Shown here: one piece after another, positions 41,881 through 52,774 of the stretch
Position numbering within the stretch: the first letter of the stretch is position 1
Layout of the letters: every line of letters begins with the position of its first letter
From: Acanthosepion esculentum
Taxonomy: Eukaryota; Mollusca; Cephalopoda; Sepiida; Sepiidae
Assembly (NCBI GenBank): GCA_964036315.1
Contig: OZ038517.1
Span: forward strand, 52,466,235 to 52,530,234
Reading direction: 5' to 3'
Length of the DNA: 64,000 nucleotides
Notes under the pieces: generated by a model
Seen by the model: only the letters and a program-made list of their open reading frames with translations
What the model was told of the DNA's origin: nothing
Database searches by the model: none
Made by a program: the position numbers and the translations under genes

Positions 41881-42364
41881 TAGCAATAATTAGTTTTAAC
41901 TTTTAAACAAGAAAACTGAAATAATAGGCAAATGTAGGCATATATATAAATACTTATTTTATTTTGCTCTCTAAGCACTAATTAAATAAACAAATAAAGT
42001 AAATATATTATACACTTTAAATAAATAAATAAATGAAATAAACATAATATAAAAAAGAAAGTAATTAACAATAAATAAACGAACACATTAAATATACACA
42101 GCTTTACGTGTGTGTGTGTGTCGTGTGTGTGCATGTACATATAAATATATACATATACACACACTTGCACATATACACACACACACACACAACTACAAAC
42201 GAACAAACCTATCTCCCATAATTAATTCCTCAATATATAACACTAAGGAAAAACAAATAAACTATTAACCATTAAATAAAAATGAAAATATTTAATTTAC
42301 CATATATATACTATTTAACAATTACATATATGTGCGTACAGTGCGCGTGCGTACATGTGTGGGA

Positions 42365-42410
<46 letters not shown>

Positions 42411-42691
42411 AGAAAGAAAGAACAGTAAGATATATAATCCGGTGTTCTTATTGATATTTTGTTATTTTTATTTTTACAAAACAGAGCTCAATGTAAATTT
42501 ACAGAGCATAAATATTATAAATTAACTGATATAAAATATGGTTTCATTCCAAAATTCGCTTGAAGATGAAACATGACTAATGCTTTTAATTTAATTATAT
42601 AATTAAATTTGAAGTTTTTATCTTCAGTTTTTGAAACATGGTTATTACTGTGTAGTGAAGAAACCATATTTAAAATCAGTTAATTTATAAT

Positions 42692-42692
<1 letters not shown>
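41877..42692. other. Unassigned AT-rich stretch
   Basis: No gene. (AT)n at 42367-42409. TATTATAAATTAACTGAT at about 42512 and its rough complement at about 42670, with AACCATATTTTA-like flanks, form a loose inverted repeat. Confidence 0.5.
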
Positions 42693-42764
<72 letters not shown>

Positions 42765-42905
42765 GTCATTCACAGACAGTACTGTTTCGCTGTATCACAG
42801 CTCCTCAGTGCGACTAGACTTCCGAATGCCTCAAGCCAGGATTGAAACACAACTAATTTGGTGTCAGCCAGAGCTATCTTTACTCGGTAGAGTTACACAA
42901 CTAAA
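42693..42905 (-). mobile_element. tRNA-derived SINE with (TA)n tail
   Basis: Minus strand: head ending at about 42905, body with CTGAGGAGCTGTGATACAGC and GAAACAGTACTGTCTGTGAA, then a (TA)n/(TG)n tail at 42693-42761. Same family as 26185 and 27665. Confidence 0.75.
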
Positions 42906-42980
42906 TGTAGCGTATTGTTTTTACAAATGTAAACAAATGCCCATCAGCCAAAGTGCTCCATTCATTTTACTGAAGAGCTT

Positions 42981-42982
<2 letters not shown>

Positions 42983-43021
<39 letters not shown>

Positions 43022-43892
43022 ACATCAAAGAAAACACTCTACAAACCCAACCAACCATAATTAATACCCTAAAAATAGAAAAATAACTTTACCTTTTGAG
43101 CACTATAATATCAAAGCACAAACCCAAGTGTACAGGTACTTGTGTACGTGCATATATGTGTATATATGTGCACGAGGGTTTACCTATATACGTATATGCA
43201 TGAATGTGCGCGTGTGCACAAGCGTATAAAATACAGGTATATGCACATAAAATCAAACAAATATAAATATTTAATTATAAGACTAACCTCCTACAATTAA
43301 TATTTAAGATACCGCCAATAAGAAAACGAAGATAATAGTCAAGTGAAGACAAATAAAAATTATTTATCATTTAATTTAAGCATTAATATCAATTATATAT
43401 GTAAAAAACGAAATCCAACTTTCCTAGCAGAAGAAAAGACTAGAAACCTCAAAAATTAAAAATTATATACGATAATATGTCTAAAGAAAAATAAACGGAT
43501 ATAATTAGCTACAAATGGCTGCAACTGAAAGAAAAGAGGAAAAGGGTAAAAAAGAGAAAAAGCTAAAGAGTAAGTATAAAGTAGAAAAAACAAAGAGAAG
43601 GACAAATGATCACGACACACTACACGTACGCACATCCGCGTAGACGGGAGCACGCGCGCGAACGCAAATCCGCACAGACGGGCGCATGGCCACACGCGCG
43701 CAAATGCACACACGATCACAAGTAATAAGTAAAAAAAAACAACAATGATAAGTGCATAAAAAGAAAAATCGAGAAATATAAGCAGTCAATTGCTGATATC
43801 CACAGAAGAGTGGACGGATGGGTCCACCTACGAAACTGTGGAGTCGAGATGCTGAAGGTAACATTCATCAGCTAAGTGAGAAACTTTTTATT

Positions 43893-43897
<5 letters not shown>
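42983..43897. other. Unassigned stretch
   Basis: (TA)n at 42983-43017. 43620-43715 is a CG/CA-rich alternating segment (CACGCGCGCGAACGC). No coding motif. Confidence 0.5.
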
Positions 43898-43954
<57 letters not shown>

Positions 43955-43990
43955 TTATCTGTCTATCTATCTATCTATCGATCTATCTTT
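43898..43990. repeat. (CT)n-(CTAT)n microsatellite
   Basis: CT repeats to about 43923, then CTAT repeats to about 43987, abutting the 3' end of the LINE at 44005 on its tail side. Confidence 0.9.
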
Positions 43991-44004
43991 CTTTTTTTGT
44001 TGTT

Positions 44005-44400
44005 GTTGATCGGTATCACCCCAAGCAAGGCATGCAACCCCTAAGACGCAAGAGATTACGGGGTATGGAAGAATTAAGAACAGAAAACTTGGTAATGAGT
44101 AGAAAGAGAAAAGAGTAATCAAGAGGACAGTAGATAGGGATGGACATTGCATTTAAATATTTGCAGATTAAAGTTGGTTGGAAAGCAAGGAGCCGGAAGG
44201 GATTTCCATAAGAATGAAGTGCGTGATAATAAACTCTTAGCATAGAAGTTACGGCTACGTCTAGCTAGCTGAACAGTAAATTGATGAGATCTCGTCGCCA
44301 GTCGAGATCTCATTGCACTGAAATTCATACATTCTATGTACCATAGGGTAGAGCTCATCCGAACAATTACCATGAAAGTATTTATAAAAAATAGTTCTTA
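44005..44400 (-). pseudogene. LINE C-terminal fragment with 3' UTR
   Basis: The minus strand encodes RSRLATRSHQFTVQLARRSR then NFYAKSLLSRTSFLWKSLPA and FNLQIFKCNVHPYLL, then the 3' UTR signature GCCTTGCTTGGGGTGATACC and a tail of TTG/CTAT type. Confidence 0.8.
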
Positions 44401-44528
44401 CTTACAAGCCATCGTTTTGTAGTCATGTTTGCAGTTCTAGCATTTCACGTCTTATTGTCTTCCCGGTGTTCAAAGGGCATTGAGCAGCAGTCATGGTTGC
44501 TGCATTTTGATACCCGGCACGAATCATC

Positions 44529-44585
44529 GTGATGCAGGTTACCCTTTTCCAATATTCGTGATGCAGGTTACCCTTTTCCAATATT
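44529..44585. repeat. 28-bp tandem duplication
   Basis: CGTGATGCAGGTTACCC then TTTTCCAATATT occurs twice in perfect tandem. Confidence 0.9.
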
Positions 44586-44924
44586 CGTTCATGTCAGTTA
44601 ACTTCGACACCTCTAAAACTATAGTGATTAGCTATCACAGTGCCGTTCACTGTTTACAGATATTCCAAACCAATTTGAAAAAATAAAAACATTAGAGTCT
44701 GTCAAATTTAGCCCGACGACCCTTTATAGTTTAAATACTGATATAGTTTTAGGTTTTTCCGTCTTCCGATGGAGGTCCGTTATCAATGGCGAACTGGCCA
44801 GTGTGCCAGCTTGCGCCATGATAAGCGAGCTCCTTATGGCGTGAATGTCAAATAAAAATGCAATAAAGAAACAAGCACAAACAACTGTTTTGGTAATAAA
44901 ATCAGCACACTATCAGTTCCTCAA

Positions 44925-45260
44925 GTCCAATATAAGGGGACATTTTCAAAGCTAAAGATCATAAAGACAAGGTTATGAAATTTACCGTCTGAGGAGAATT
45001 TAGAATCGTCCATGTTGCTATTCATTGAAAAGGAATTGTTAGATAAATGAATTCGATGCAGAAGCAATTATTGGCAGATTCAAACAATCATTTAGTAAAC
45101 ATAAACGATTGCTCTTAATATAATGGACTGCATGCAATGCTCTGTTGTGCTTTTGACGATCTGTTAATGCGTAAATTGTACAATAAACTATTTTAAAATA
45201 TTAACCAATTATTTAAATTAAAAAAAATTCAAATATAACATTCTGTATTTACTGTTAGTA
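44925..45260 (+). pseudogene. hAT transposase C-terminal fragment, copy 1
   Basis: Plus-strand frames combine to a dimerisation-domain-like series: a CERTFS-like start, SMLLSIEKELL-like middle, then DAEAIIGRFKQSFSKHKRLL. This is the end of hAT transposases of the ZMYM/52-kDa-repressor-like group. Several frameshifts; an AT-rich 3' part follows. Confidence 0.65.
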
Positions 45261-45404
45261 ATATGTAGAATATATGTACCCAAAATTAGTAAATTAGTAC
45301 ACTGTAATTAGTAATTAGTGAGCTCCCCCATAAAAAGAAGCAAACACATACAACTGTTTTTTAGTAATAAAAAGAATTAAACGCTTTATAAAGTCATCTG
45401 CCCA

Positions 45405-45735
45405 CTATCAGTTATTCAAGTCCAATGGGAGCGGACATTTTCAAAGTTAAAGCTCATGAAGACAAGGTTAAGAAATTCGCTTCCTGAGAAGAATTTGGAA
45501 TCATACATGTTGCTATCCATTGAAAAGGAATTGTTAGATGAATTGTCTGCTGAAATAATTGGCAGATTCGAACAATCCTTTAGTGAACACCAATGATTGC
45601 TCTTGATAGAGTGGACTGCATACAATGCTCTGCTGTGCTTTTGAACGATCTCTGAATGTGTAAATTGTGCAGTCAACTATTTAAATATATCAACCAATTA
45701 ATTAAAATTTACGTAAAAAGCAACATTACAAAGTA
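45405..45735 (+). pseudogene. hAT transposase C-terminal fragment, copy 2
   Basis: Close copy of 44925-45260 (shared blocks GGACATTTTCAAAG, CAATGCTCTG and TGAACGATC), about 480 bp downstream. Also frameshifted. Confidence 0.65.
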
Positions 45736-45904
45736 CAATGATGGACTGGCCAGGGTGTCAACTTGCTCGATGGCAAGTGGGCCTCTGATGCAGTGGGCTC
45801 GCTATATCAACAAAAAATGAAAAAAAAGAAACAAACGTAGACAAATGTTTTAGTAATAAAAAGTAATACGAACTTTATAAAATCATCTACATAAAGTTAC
45901 TCAA

Positions 45905-46447
45905 TTTGTTTGGTTGTTTGGGGTTTTAAGGCATATCAACCACTATGGGTTATTTAATGCCAGATCCAGTATTTACTAGATATATCAAAAACGTATAGCT
46001 GGCAACGTCATTGTTTCAAAAAAACGTATAGCTGGCAACGTCATTGTTTCTAAAAACGTATAGCTGGCAACTGTTTCAAAAACGTATAGCTAGCAACATC
46101 ATGTTTCAAAAACGTATCCCTGGCAACATCATTGTTTCAAAAACGTATAGCTGGCAACATCATTGTTTAAATTATTTTTCTACTGATTGACCCTAAGCCA
46201 CCGCTTTCCATCACATTTTAGGGGTAAGGTGTTAGTATATTTAGTGTAGGGTTTGGGAGGGAAAGTTAATTGTAAGTTGTAGTTGTTTTGGGATGGGTTA
46301 GTTGTGATTAGGCATGATATGACCAGTCGATTGATCGGATCGACGGCCTTTTGGTTGGACGTAGTTTATCGTCATACCCAGAACGCGGATGTAGTTTATC
46401 GTCATACCCAGGACGCGGATGTAGTTTATCGTCATACCCAGGACGTA
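45905..46447 (-). mobile_element. VNTR retroposon, copy 6 (full-length, with TSD)
   Basis: Flanked by the 12-bp direct repeat AAAGTTACTCAA (45893-45904 and 46448-46459). The minus strand starts with CGTCCTGGGTATGACGATAA repeated three times at 30-bp spacing, then a diverged core, six minisatellite units (GTTGCCAGCTATACGTTTTT), AACCCATAGTGGTTGATATG and the A-rich tail AAAACCCCAAACAACC. It sits between hAT copies 2 and 3. Confidence 0.88.
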
Positions 46448-46454
46448 AAAGTTA

Positions 46455-46799
46455 CTCAAGTCAAATGTGAGAGGACATTTTCAAATCTAAAGATCAAGGT
46501 TAAGAATTTAGCTGTCGGAGGAGGATTTGGAATCGTCCATGTTGCTATTCATTGAAAAGAAAGTGTTAGATGAATGCATTCGATGCAGAAGCAATTATTG
46601 GCAGATTCGAACAATCCTTTAGTGAACACCAATGATTGCTCTTAATAGAGTGAACTGCATACAATGCTCTGTTGTGCTTTTGAACGATCGGTTAATGTGT
46701 AAATTGTGCAGTCAACGATTTAAAAATATCAACTAATTACTTAAAGTTTAAAAAAATAAAAAATAATTAAAAATTAAATTATAACATTCTGTATTTACT
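46455..46799 (+). pseudogene. hAT transposase C-terminal fragment, copy 3
   Basis: Open stretch CERTFSNLKIKVKNLAVGGG then FGIVHVAIH, followed by the same DNA as copies 1 and 2 to CATTCTGTATTTACT. Three copies in one orientation imply tandem duplication before the VNTR retroposon inserted. Confidence 0.65.
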
Positions 46800-47060
46800 A
46801 TCATTTGGGCACGTGGCCGAGTGGTTGGAATGTCCGCATAAGATTGTTGATCACGCTAGATAACATTCTTTTTTCCCAGAAACTGTAACTAAGGTCTACT
46901 CAGCATAGATGCAGTATAAACCACAGGTGGGCTCTGTGGGTGTTGAATAAACACAAACGCGCCTGAGCAAGCGTCGGCAATAGGGATTGGCTAGTCGTCC
47001 TAGTAGACAGGTATCCTCGAATACGAGTGGTCAGCTATACTACAACCAGCAATATATACA
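46800..47060 (+). mobile_element. tRNA-derived SINE (Ser/Leu-like head)
   Basis: GCACGTGGCCGAGTGGTTGG is a textbook A-box of a serine/leucine tRNA; the B-box is decayed. The body includes GTGGGTGTTGAATAAACAC, a conserved-looking SINE core, and ends near 47060. Confidence 0.55.
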
Positions 47061-47884
47061 GTAAATGAACACTGAATTTAGTAAGAAATACAAATTTTTC
47101 CGACAGAAATATTAAATTGCATCCTTTTTTTCCATGTGTATTTTTTGAAAATTTTATGTCTTTGTCATGCGAATGTAAAGATAGCATTGAACTTATTTGT
47201 GGGCCCCTTTGTTTCCTGGCAAACTATATTTTTAGTCCGCTACTGCATAAAATAATAAAATCTCCGCGGGTGATCTGGAAACATATGCACTGTTACTTAG
47301 AAATGCACATATTTTCCACAGAAAATGTTAATCGTCCTAGTCTTTCCATATGTATCTTTTGGGCATTTTATTTATTCGTTTTGAAAATTAAATGATAGCA
47401 TTGTCGTTGTGGGTGGGCCCTCTTGGTCTCCAAGCAACTAATATTTTTAGACCCAGTCCACCACTCTCTGTTAACCGCCTACAACAACCACACATTTTTT
47501 AGCAAGAGTAGTGCGCTAGTTGGGATAGTTTTAAAATTGTCGAATTTGTGTAATTAGTTATTTAGTATTGATTAAATGACTACATTTATTTAGAATTGCC
47601 AAAATGACTACGTTTTTTTTTTTCACAAGTTATGGAGACCTTAAGCTATTAGAGAAACAGTGATGGTTTTAATGATAATATAAGGGATGACGAGGAAATT
47701 ATTAATTACTAATTTGGCGTGAGAGTAACTATCAGTAATTGTTAATAGTGGCACGTTTTTTCTTTTTGTCTTTTTTCTTTCTTTCTTTTTTTCTTTCTTT
47801 TACAAAGAGTGAAACCAAGTACTCCAGAAGTACGATTTCTGCATTATAATTCTTCTTATTTCGAAATAAAAAGTCCATATTTCC
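47061..47884. other. Unassigned stretch
   Basis: AT-rich. Short ORFs only; CT-rich run at 47760-47800. No element recognised. Confidence 0.5.
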
Positions 47885-48650
47885 GAAATGAGGTATTGTA
47901 ATTATTTACACTATTTACATCGTTCGAACAATTGTCCTCGTCTTTATTGTCATATTCACGACGTTTCGGCCGTTGTACGCTCCGGCCTTCTTCAGGATCT
48001 GCTTATATTTCCGAGATGAGGTATTGTAACTATTTACACTGTTTACATCGTTCGGACTGTTGTCCTCATCTTTATTGTCATATTCACGACGTTTCGGCCG
48101 TTGTACGCTCCGACCTTCTTCAGGATCTGCTTATATTTCCGAGATGAGGTATTGTAACTATTTACACTGTTTACATCGTTCGGACTGTTGTCCTCATCTT
48201 TATTGTCATATTCACGACGTTTCGGCCGTTGTAGGCTCCGGCCTTCTTCAGGATCTGCTTATCTTTCCGAGATTAGGGAATTGTAACTATTTACACTGTT
48301 TACATCGTTTGGACATTTTTTCTCATCTTTATTGTCATGTTCACGACATTTCGGCCGTTGTACGCTCCGGCCTTCTTCAGGATCTGCTTATATTTCCGAG
48401 ATGAGGTATTGTAACTATTTACACTGTTTACATGGTTCGGACTGTTGTCCTCATCTTTATTGTCATATTCACGACGCTTCGGCCGTTGTACGCTCCGGCC
48501 TTCTTCAGGATCTGCTTATATTTCCGAGATGAGGTATTGTAACTATTTACACTGTTTACATGGTTCGGACTGTTGTCCTCATCTTTATTGTCATATTCAC
48601 GGCGTTTCAGCCGTTCTATGCTTCGGCTTTCTTCAGGTGATATACGTCAG
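47885..48650 (-). repeat. 128-bp tandem array with hammerhead-like cores (Penelope-derived)
   Basis: Six units at 128-129-bp spacing (GAGGTATTGTAA-type starts at 47889, 48017, 48145, 48274, 48402, 48530). Each minus-strand unit has CTGAAGA, a ~20-nt stem-loop (GGCCG...CGGCC), GAAA-CGTC and GTGAATATGA. In the last unit the segment upstream is ATATCAC, which pairs with GTGAATAT as stem I. In internal units that strand is replaced by AGCAGATC, so stem I is lost. Confidence 0.8.
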
Positions 48651-49085
48651 AATTTCGAACCGAACCACTGGAGTAGATTGTTCTAATTCCACGTACCGTG
48701 CCACATCTCAGTATCAGGTAATTCGTTTTAGTAACTCGACTCTCCAAGTGTTTGTTCCTTCTGCTGCTCACAAGTATTTGGGTAAAGTCTATTTTTTTTC
48801 AAACACTGAGCCATGTCTCCTTAGAGATATCACTGAGCGAAATTTTGGGACTTATAAACGTAATGTGTCATTTTTTTACCATAGCTCATATTACGATCTA
48901 TGGTATTGTTGCTTTTCTCTAGCCCTCTGTATTACTGGTTCACATATTGTATTCATGTCTATGTTTGGCCGGCTTACGAGATTTTTTGTGGCCCAGCATG
49001 CGCGTTGATTCCTTAAGTTTTCGTATTTTCCAATGATGTTCATCTTCATCCCACAGAGGGTGGTGATCTCCCATTCCAAGGTATA
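48651..49085 (-). pseudogene. Penelope-like element 3' coding end (GIY-YIG C-terminal part)
   Basis: The minus strand reads a frameshifted WEWEITTLCGMKMNIIGKYE then SRPNIDMNTICEPVIQRARE, matching the end of the GIY-YIG endonuclease region of the element at 53730-55160. A ~100-bp piece (48868-48970) is also present inverted at 49756-49860. Confidence 0.7.
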
Positions 49086-49175
49086 TCACCTAAAGAAGGT
49101 CGGAACATACAACGGCCGAAATGTCGTGAATATGCCTATAAAGATAAGGACAAGAGTCCGAACGATGAAAATAAT
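49086..49175 (+). mobile_element. Penelope-like terminal fragment, opposite orientation
   Basis: TATATCAC-CTAAAGA-(stem)-GAAA-TGTC-GTGAATATG: the same hammerhead-like order, but CUGA is CUAA, so probably inactive. Inverted relative to the array at 47885-48650. Confidence 0.6.
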
Positions 49176-49183
49176 GTAAAAAC

Positions 49184-49222
49184 AAAGACAAAAACAAAAA
49201 CAAAAACAAAAACAAAAAAAGA
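49184..49222. repeat. (CAAAAA)n tract
   Basis: Six units of CAAAAA/CAAAGA. Confidence 0.9.
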
Positions 49223-49259
49223 ACGTGTTTACCATTTTTAAAAATTTAATCGTCTTAGA

Positions 49260-50045
49260 GAACCATTATTTTTTTTTTGCCTTCCATCAGCATGGCTGAT
49301 GCTAACCTCCAGGAGAGCAACTCATTGCATCTTCTTGGCCTCACGTTTTCCACTGAAAGTGTAACGGCTATATGAAATCAATTGCTAGGTCTGCTGTTAG
49401 GAATTTTCCTTCACTTTGTTGTGCTAGACAGTGTTTCCCTCGCAGGAATCTCTATCGTTCACCTTTTAAAGCTTAGTATTCGTTTGTGCCTTGAATATTT
49501 CTGCCATAACTAGCTATTTATCTAGAGACTTTTGTCAAATCTGCAATCTTATCGGTCCTGGCCTGGCATCTCGGTTTCAGTCGTAGCTTCCCTTTGCCTT
49601 TTCTATGAATATTTTCACGGTAACTGTTCTGATGTGCTATCCTCTTTGGTACTTCGACTTCACGAACAGGAGCGAAGTACTAGATTGTCAGTTAGGTCTC
49701 ATAGTAATAATTTTCTAGATGTAAACGTAAATTCTACGCTAATAGGTTCTTCTCGGCCAAACCTAGACATGAATACAATATGTGAACCGGTAATACAGAG
49801 GGCTAGAGAAAAGCAACAATACCATAGATCGTAATATGAGCTATGGTAAAAAAAAATGAGATATTACGTCCCTTGCTTGCGGAACTCTCTACCGGCTTCT
49901 TGCGTTCCTGTCATCTCCTGCCTCCCGGAACCCTGTTCTTTTATTGTCCTCTCTCCACAATAAAGTTTTTTATTGGATTCTTTCACGCTCATTAACCCTA
50001 CGCGTCTTAGGGGCTTTATTGCCTTGCTTGGGGTGAAGGGATAAA
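49260..50045 (+). pseudogene. LINE ORF2 C-terminal fragment with small insertion
   Basis: Plus-strand frames: SISMADANLQESNSLHLLGL, then SVVASLCLFYEYFHGNCSDV and STRLSVRSHSNNFLDVNVNS, interrupted at about 49756-49862 by an inverted piece of the Penelope-like ORF. It resumes with a CLRNSLPASCVP-like segment and a 3' UTR ending TTGCTTGGGGTGAAGG. Confidence 0.75.
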
Positions 50046-50156
50046 AGAAATGTTTGACCAGATCTGTTCATACAGTGTGAATTTACGGGATGAGAAGTTA
50101 TTATTTACACTATTTATATTCGGACAATGCTGTCACACTGTCACACTGTCACACTT

Positions 50157-50810
50157 GTTTACAACTCGGTGGTAAAGGTTTACATTTTATACCCACCATA
50201 TAAGTCGACCGCTAGTTTTGGAATGATATTCTTAGGCTTGACAACTCGACTTCTACGCCGCAATTTAGGGTATTTATTTTCGGGCTATTCTTCTTATCTT
50301 TATTGTTGTTGTTATCACAACATTTCGGCTGTTGTGCCCTCAAACCTTCATCAAGTGTATATCGATCTGGGTAACGTCTGAACTGAACCCTTTATCTAAT
50401 CTACGCGGGGTAGAATGTACTCATCCGCTGTATGGGGCTATCACATCAAGTTCTTATTTTTAGTACTGCACAGTTATTGCTCGACCCGTTTCCACTGAGT
50501 TCAAGTACATAGTGCCCGACACAGGGATTGAACTAACAATAAGAACTAGACGAGATATTCCTAGACATGGACAGTGCGATTCCCTATAGGTTACCCAGAT
50601 CGATATGCACCTGATGAAGGCCGGAAGGCCCAACGGTCAAAACGTTGTGATAACAACAACAAAAAATTAGAAGAGTAGCCCGAATATGAATACCGTAAAT
50701 TGCGGCGTACAAGTCGAATTTTCAAGCCTAAGAAAATCTTTCCAAAACTAGCGGTCGACTTATATGGCGGGTTTAACTTACCACCGAGTTTTAAAAAGGC
50801 GAGACAGCAC
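50157..50810. repeat. Inverted repeat, ~215-bp arms
   Basis: Left arm 50157-50375 and right arm 50590-50808 are complementary (TATAAGTCGACCGCTAGTTT, CGCCGCAATTT, TTATCACAAC and CGATCTGGGTAAC are in both). Each arm carries a decayed hammerhead-like block (TTGATGAAGG...GAAATG; CTGATGAAGG...AAAACG). The ~215-bp spacer has a B-box-like GTTAGTTCAATCCC on the minus strand. Confidence 0.85.
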
Positions 50811-50865
50811 TCCTAACAATTACTGTACACCACTTACCGTTCCCTCCAGCAGTCTGCCACTAATA

Positions 50866-51752
50866 CGAGAGTCATTCAATATATAAGGTGAATTTTTCGG
50901 TATAAGGACTTCTAATACAGATAGAAGCTTACTTCTTTTTTTCTTTTTTTTTTTGTTTTACTTCTTTTTCACATGGATTTAATTTCTTTTGCAGATTAAA
51001 AAAAAAAACTTTGAGAGTTTTGGCGATTAACAAAGATGGCCGACCAAGAAACATGCTCCAGGATTGAACAGCAGTCAGTTATCAAGTTTTTGGTTGCTGA
51101 AGAGTGCAAACCAGTTGAAATTCATAGGAGAATGTCAACTGTGTATGGTGCCACATATTTCAGCCAAAAAATGTCTACAAGTGGACTAAATTGTTTAAAG
51201 AAGGACGGAGCAGTGTTGAGGATGAAGAAGTGAGGTCTCCTGAGGTGATCGAATCAGTCAATGACCTCATTCAGTCGGACAGAAGGGTGACAGTGGATGA
51301 CATTGCAAAGACTTTGAGCTTATCTGTTGGGACAAAAGCAAGGGTCATCAGTCAGAAGGAGTCTTCTTGCATCATGACAACGCAAGGCCTCACACAGCAG
51401 CTCACACAGCAGCCCAGCTCGTTGATCAAAGAGCTGGTCTGGGAACTGCTCCCTCACCCCCCTTACAGCCCAGACCTTGCCCCTTCAGTCTTTCACCTGT
51501 TTGGTCCCTTGAAAGCGTTCACGAGAGGCACGAAGTTTAAAAGTGACGATGAAGTCAAAAGTGTTGTGAGCGACTGGCTGAGACATCAGTCCAAAGATTT
51601 TTACGCTGAGCGAATACGGAAGCTTGTGCACAGATGAGAAAAGTGTGTAACAGCGCTGGGAGACTACGTTGAAAAATTTAAAAAAGTAAGCTTCTATCTG
51701 TATTAGAAGTCCTTATACCGAAAAATTCACCTTATTTATTGAATGACCCTCG
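50866..51752 (+). mobile_element. Mariner transposon, internally deleted, with both inverted ends
   Basis: TA-flanked. Inverted ends of about 73 bp (CGAGAGTCATTCAATATATA ...). The transposase starts MADQETCSRIEQQSVIKFL at 51036. A missing A near 51165 shifts the frame before FKEGRSSVEDEE; the middle, with the first catalytic aspartate, is deleted (jump after TLSLSVGT). Another frame shift separates LHHDNARPHTA (second aspartate) from PPYSPDLAPS (third). The C-terminus LKAFTRGTKFKSDDEVK ... AERIRKLVHR is intact. At 887 bp versus about 1.3 kb it is non-autonomous but could be mobilised. Confidence 0.92.
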
Positions 51753-51960
51753 TATATCCCACTAAGACTTGTGTTTAGTGAATATATTTGGCATTTTAAC
51801 AGGGATATTAATATAAAGTAATAACATAGTAACATAAATTCAGTATCCTATTAATGCTACAGTACACATCGCGTCCAACTGCTGATACTCTAAGTGTAAA
51901 CACTGACAGAAGTACCTACCGTCGTGCGTTGTAGGTTGTTTGACATGCAACGCATATAGA

Positions 51961-52072
51961 AAGATATTACGGTTAATAAGATATTACGGTTAATAAGATA
52001 TTACGGTTAATAAGATATTACGGTTAATAAGATATTACTACGATATTATTAATAAAGATATTACGGCTAATG
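51961..52072. repeat. 17-bp minisatellite
   Basis: GATATTACGGTTAATAA in about five units, the last ones degraded. Confidence 0.95.
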
Positions 52073-52082
52073 ACTCAATATA

Positions 52083-52462
52083 CAGAGTGTTTAAAACGTA
52101 GTAACTTCCCATTTTAAAATACTTATTATTTATTTACTAACTATAATTTTTACAAGAAATGGATACGAAAGGAAATCGTTTAGTATGAGGTTTTATTGAA
52201 AATACAATATGGGTACCATATTTCACTATCAGTTTCTAGAGCCGCCCAAGAATGGCGTCAACTGATTTCACCAGACATTCTTGTGGCATGGAAGGCATAA
52301 CTTCTCGCATTCTTCCTTCGCGCTCTTTCTAGTTTTGGTTTGGTATAGTAGACTTGTCTCCTTTAACCAACCCAAACGAAAAAGTTACAGGGTGTTAAGT
52401 CTGGAATCCTAGCTGGCCACTCATACACAAAATAGGTAGTTATTTTTCAGTCACCCTATACA
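52083..52462 (-). pseudogene. Mariner-like transposase 3' fragment
   Basis: The minus strand gives EWPARIPDLTPCNFFVWVG, then KRRQVYYTKPKLERARRKN across a frame: the third-aspartate and C-terminal region. Ends TACAGAGTGTTT (left) and CAGTCACCCTATA (right) resemble this group's inverted repeats. Confidence 0.75.
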
Positions 52463-52774
52463 GGTAAGTGGTGCGGCCTTATGTAGTTTTGGCACTTCAA
52501 TTACCGCTAGGCCTTAGGTTGGGGCCACTGGTAGCCTACCGTATGTTTGGGGGTCGACTTATATTGGTATTGGCCTAAATCAAAATTTGGAGCTAAAAAT
52601 TTATAGGTCGACTTGTACGCCAGGTCGACTTATATGCTGTAATCTACAATAGGGTAAATACAGTTTATACAGCTTCTTTTTTTTTTTTGTAAATCCAAGT
52701 CCGGTTTTATTTTTTTGGCAATTATGTATCATTTCCAGTGCTTGATAATGTTATTAACACTTTCCAGAATTTAT
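52463..52774. other. GTCGACTTATA-rich intergenic repeat
   Basis: Contains three GTCGACTTATA/GTCGACTTGTACGCC blocks, the same motif found in the inverted repeat at 50157-50810. Likely the edge of a DNA transposon that I cannot name. Confidence 0.4.

Noticed and set aside
43620..43715. CG-rich alternating segment as a promoter or CpG island
   Set aside because: Too short, formed by CA/CG alternation, with no gene nearby.
46805..46875. Functional serine/leucine tRNA gene
   Set aside because: Only the A-box half is tRNA-like; the B-box and acceptor pairing are absent, so a SINE head is more likely.
48060..49008. Plus-strand ORFs of 114 and 187 codons
   Set aside because: They are translations of the 128-bp tandem array and of antisense Penelope sequence.
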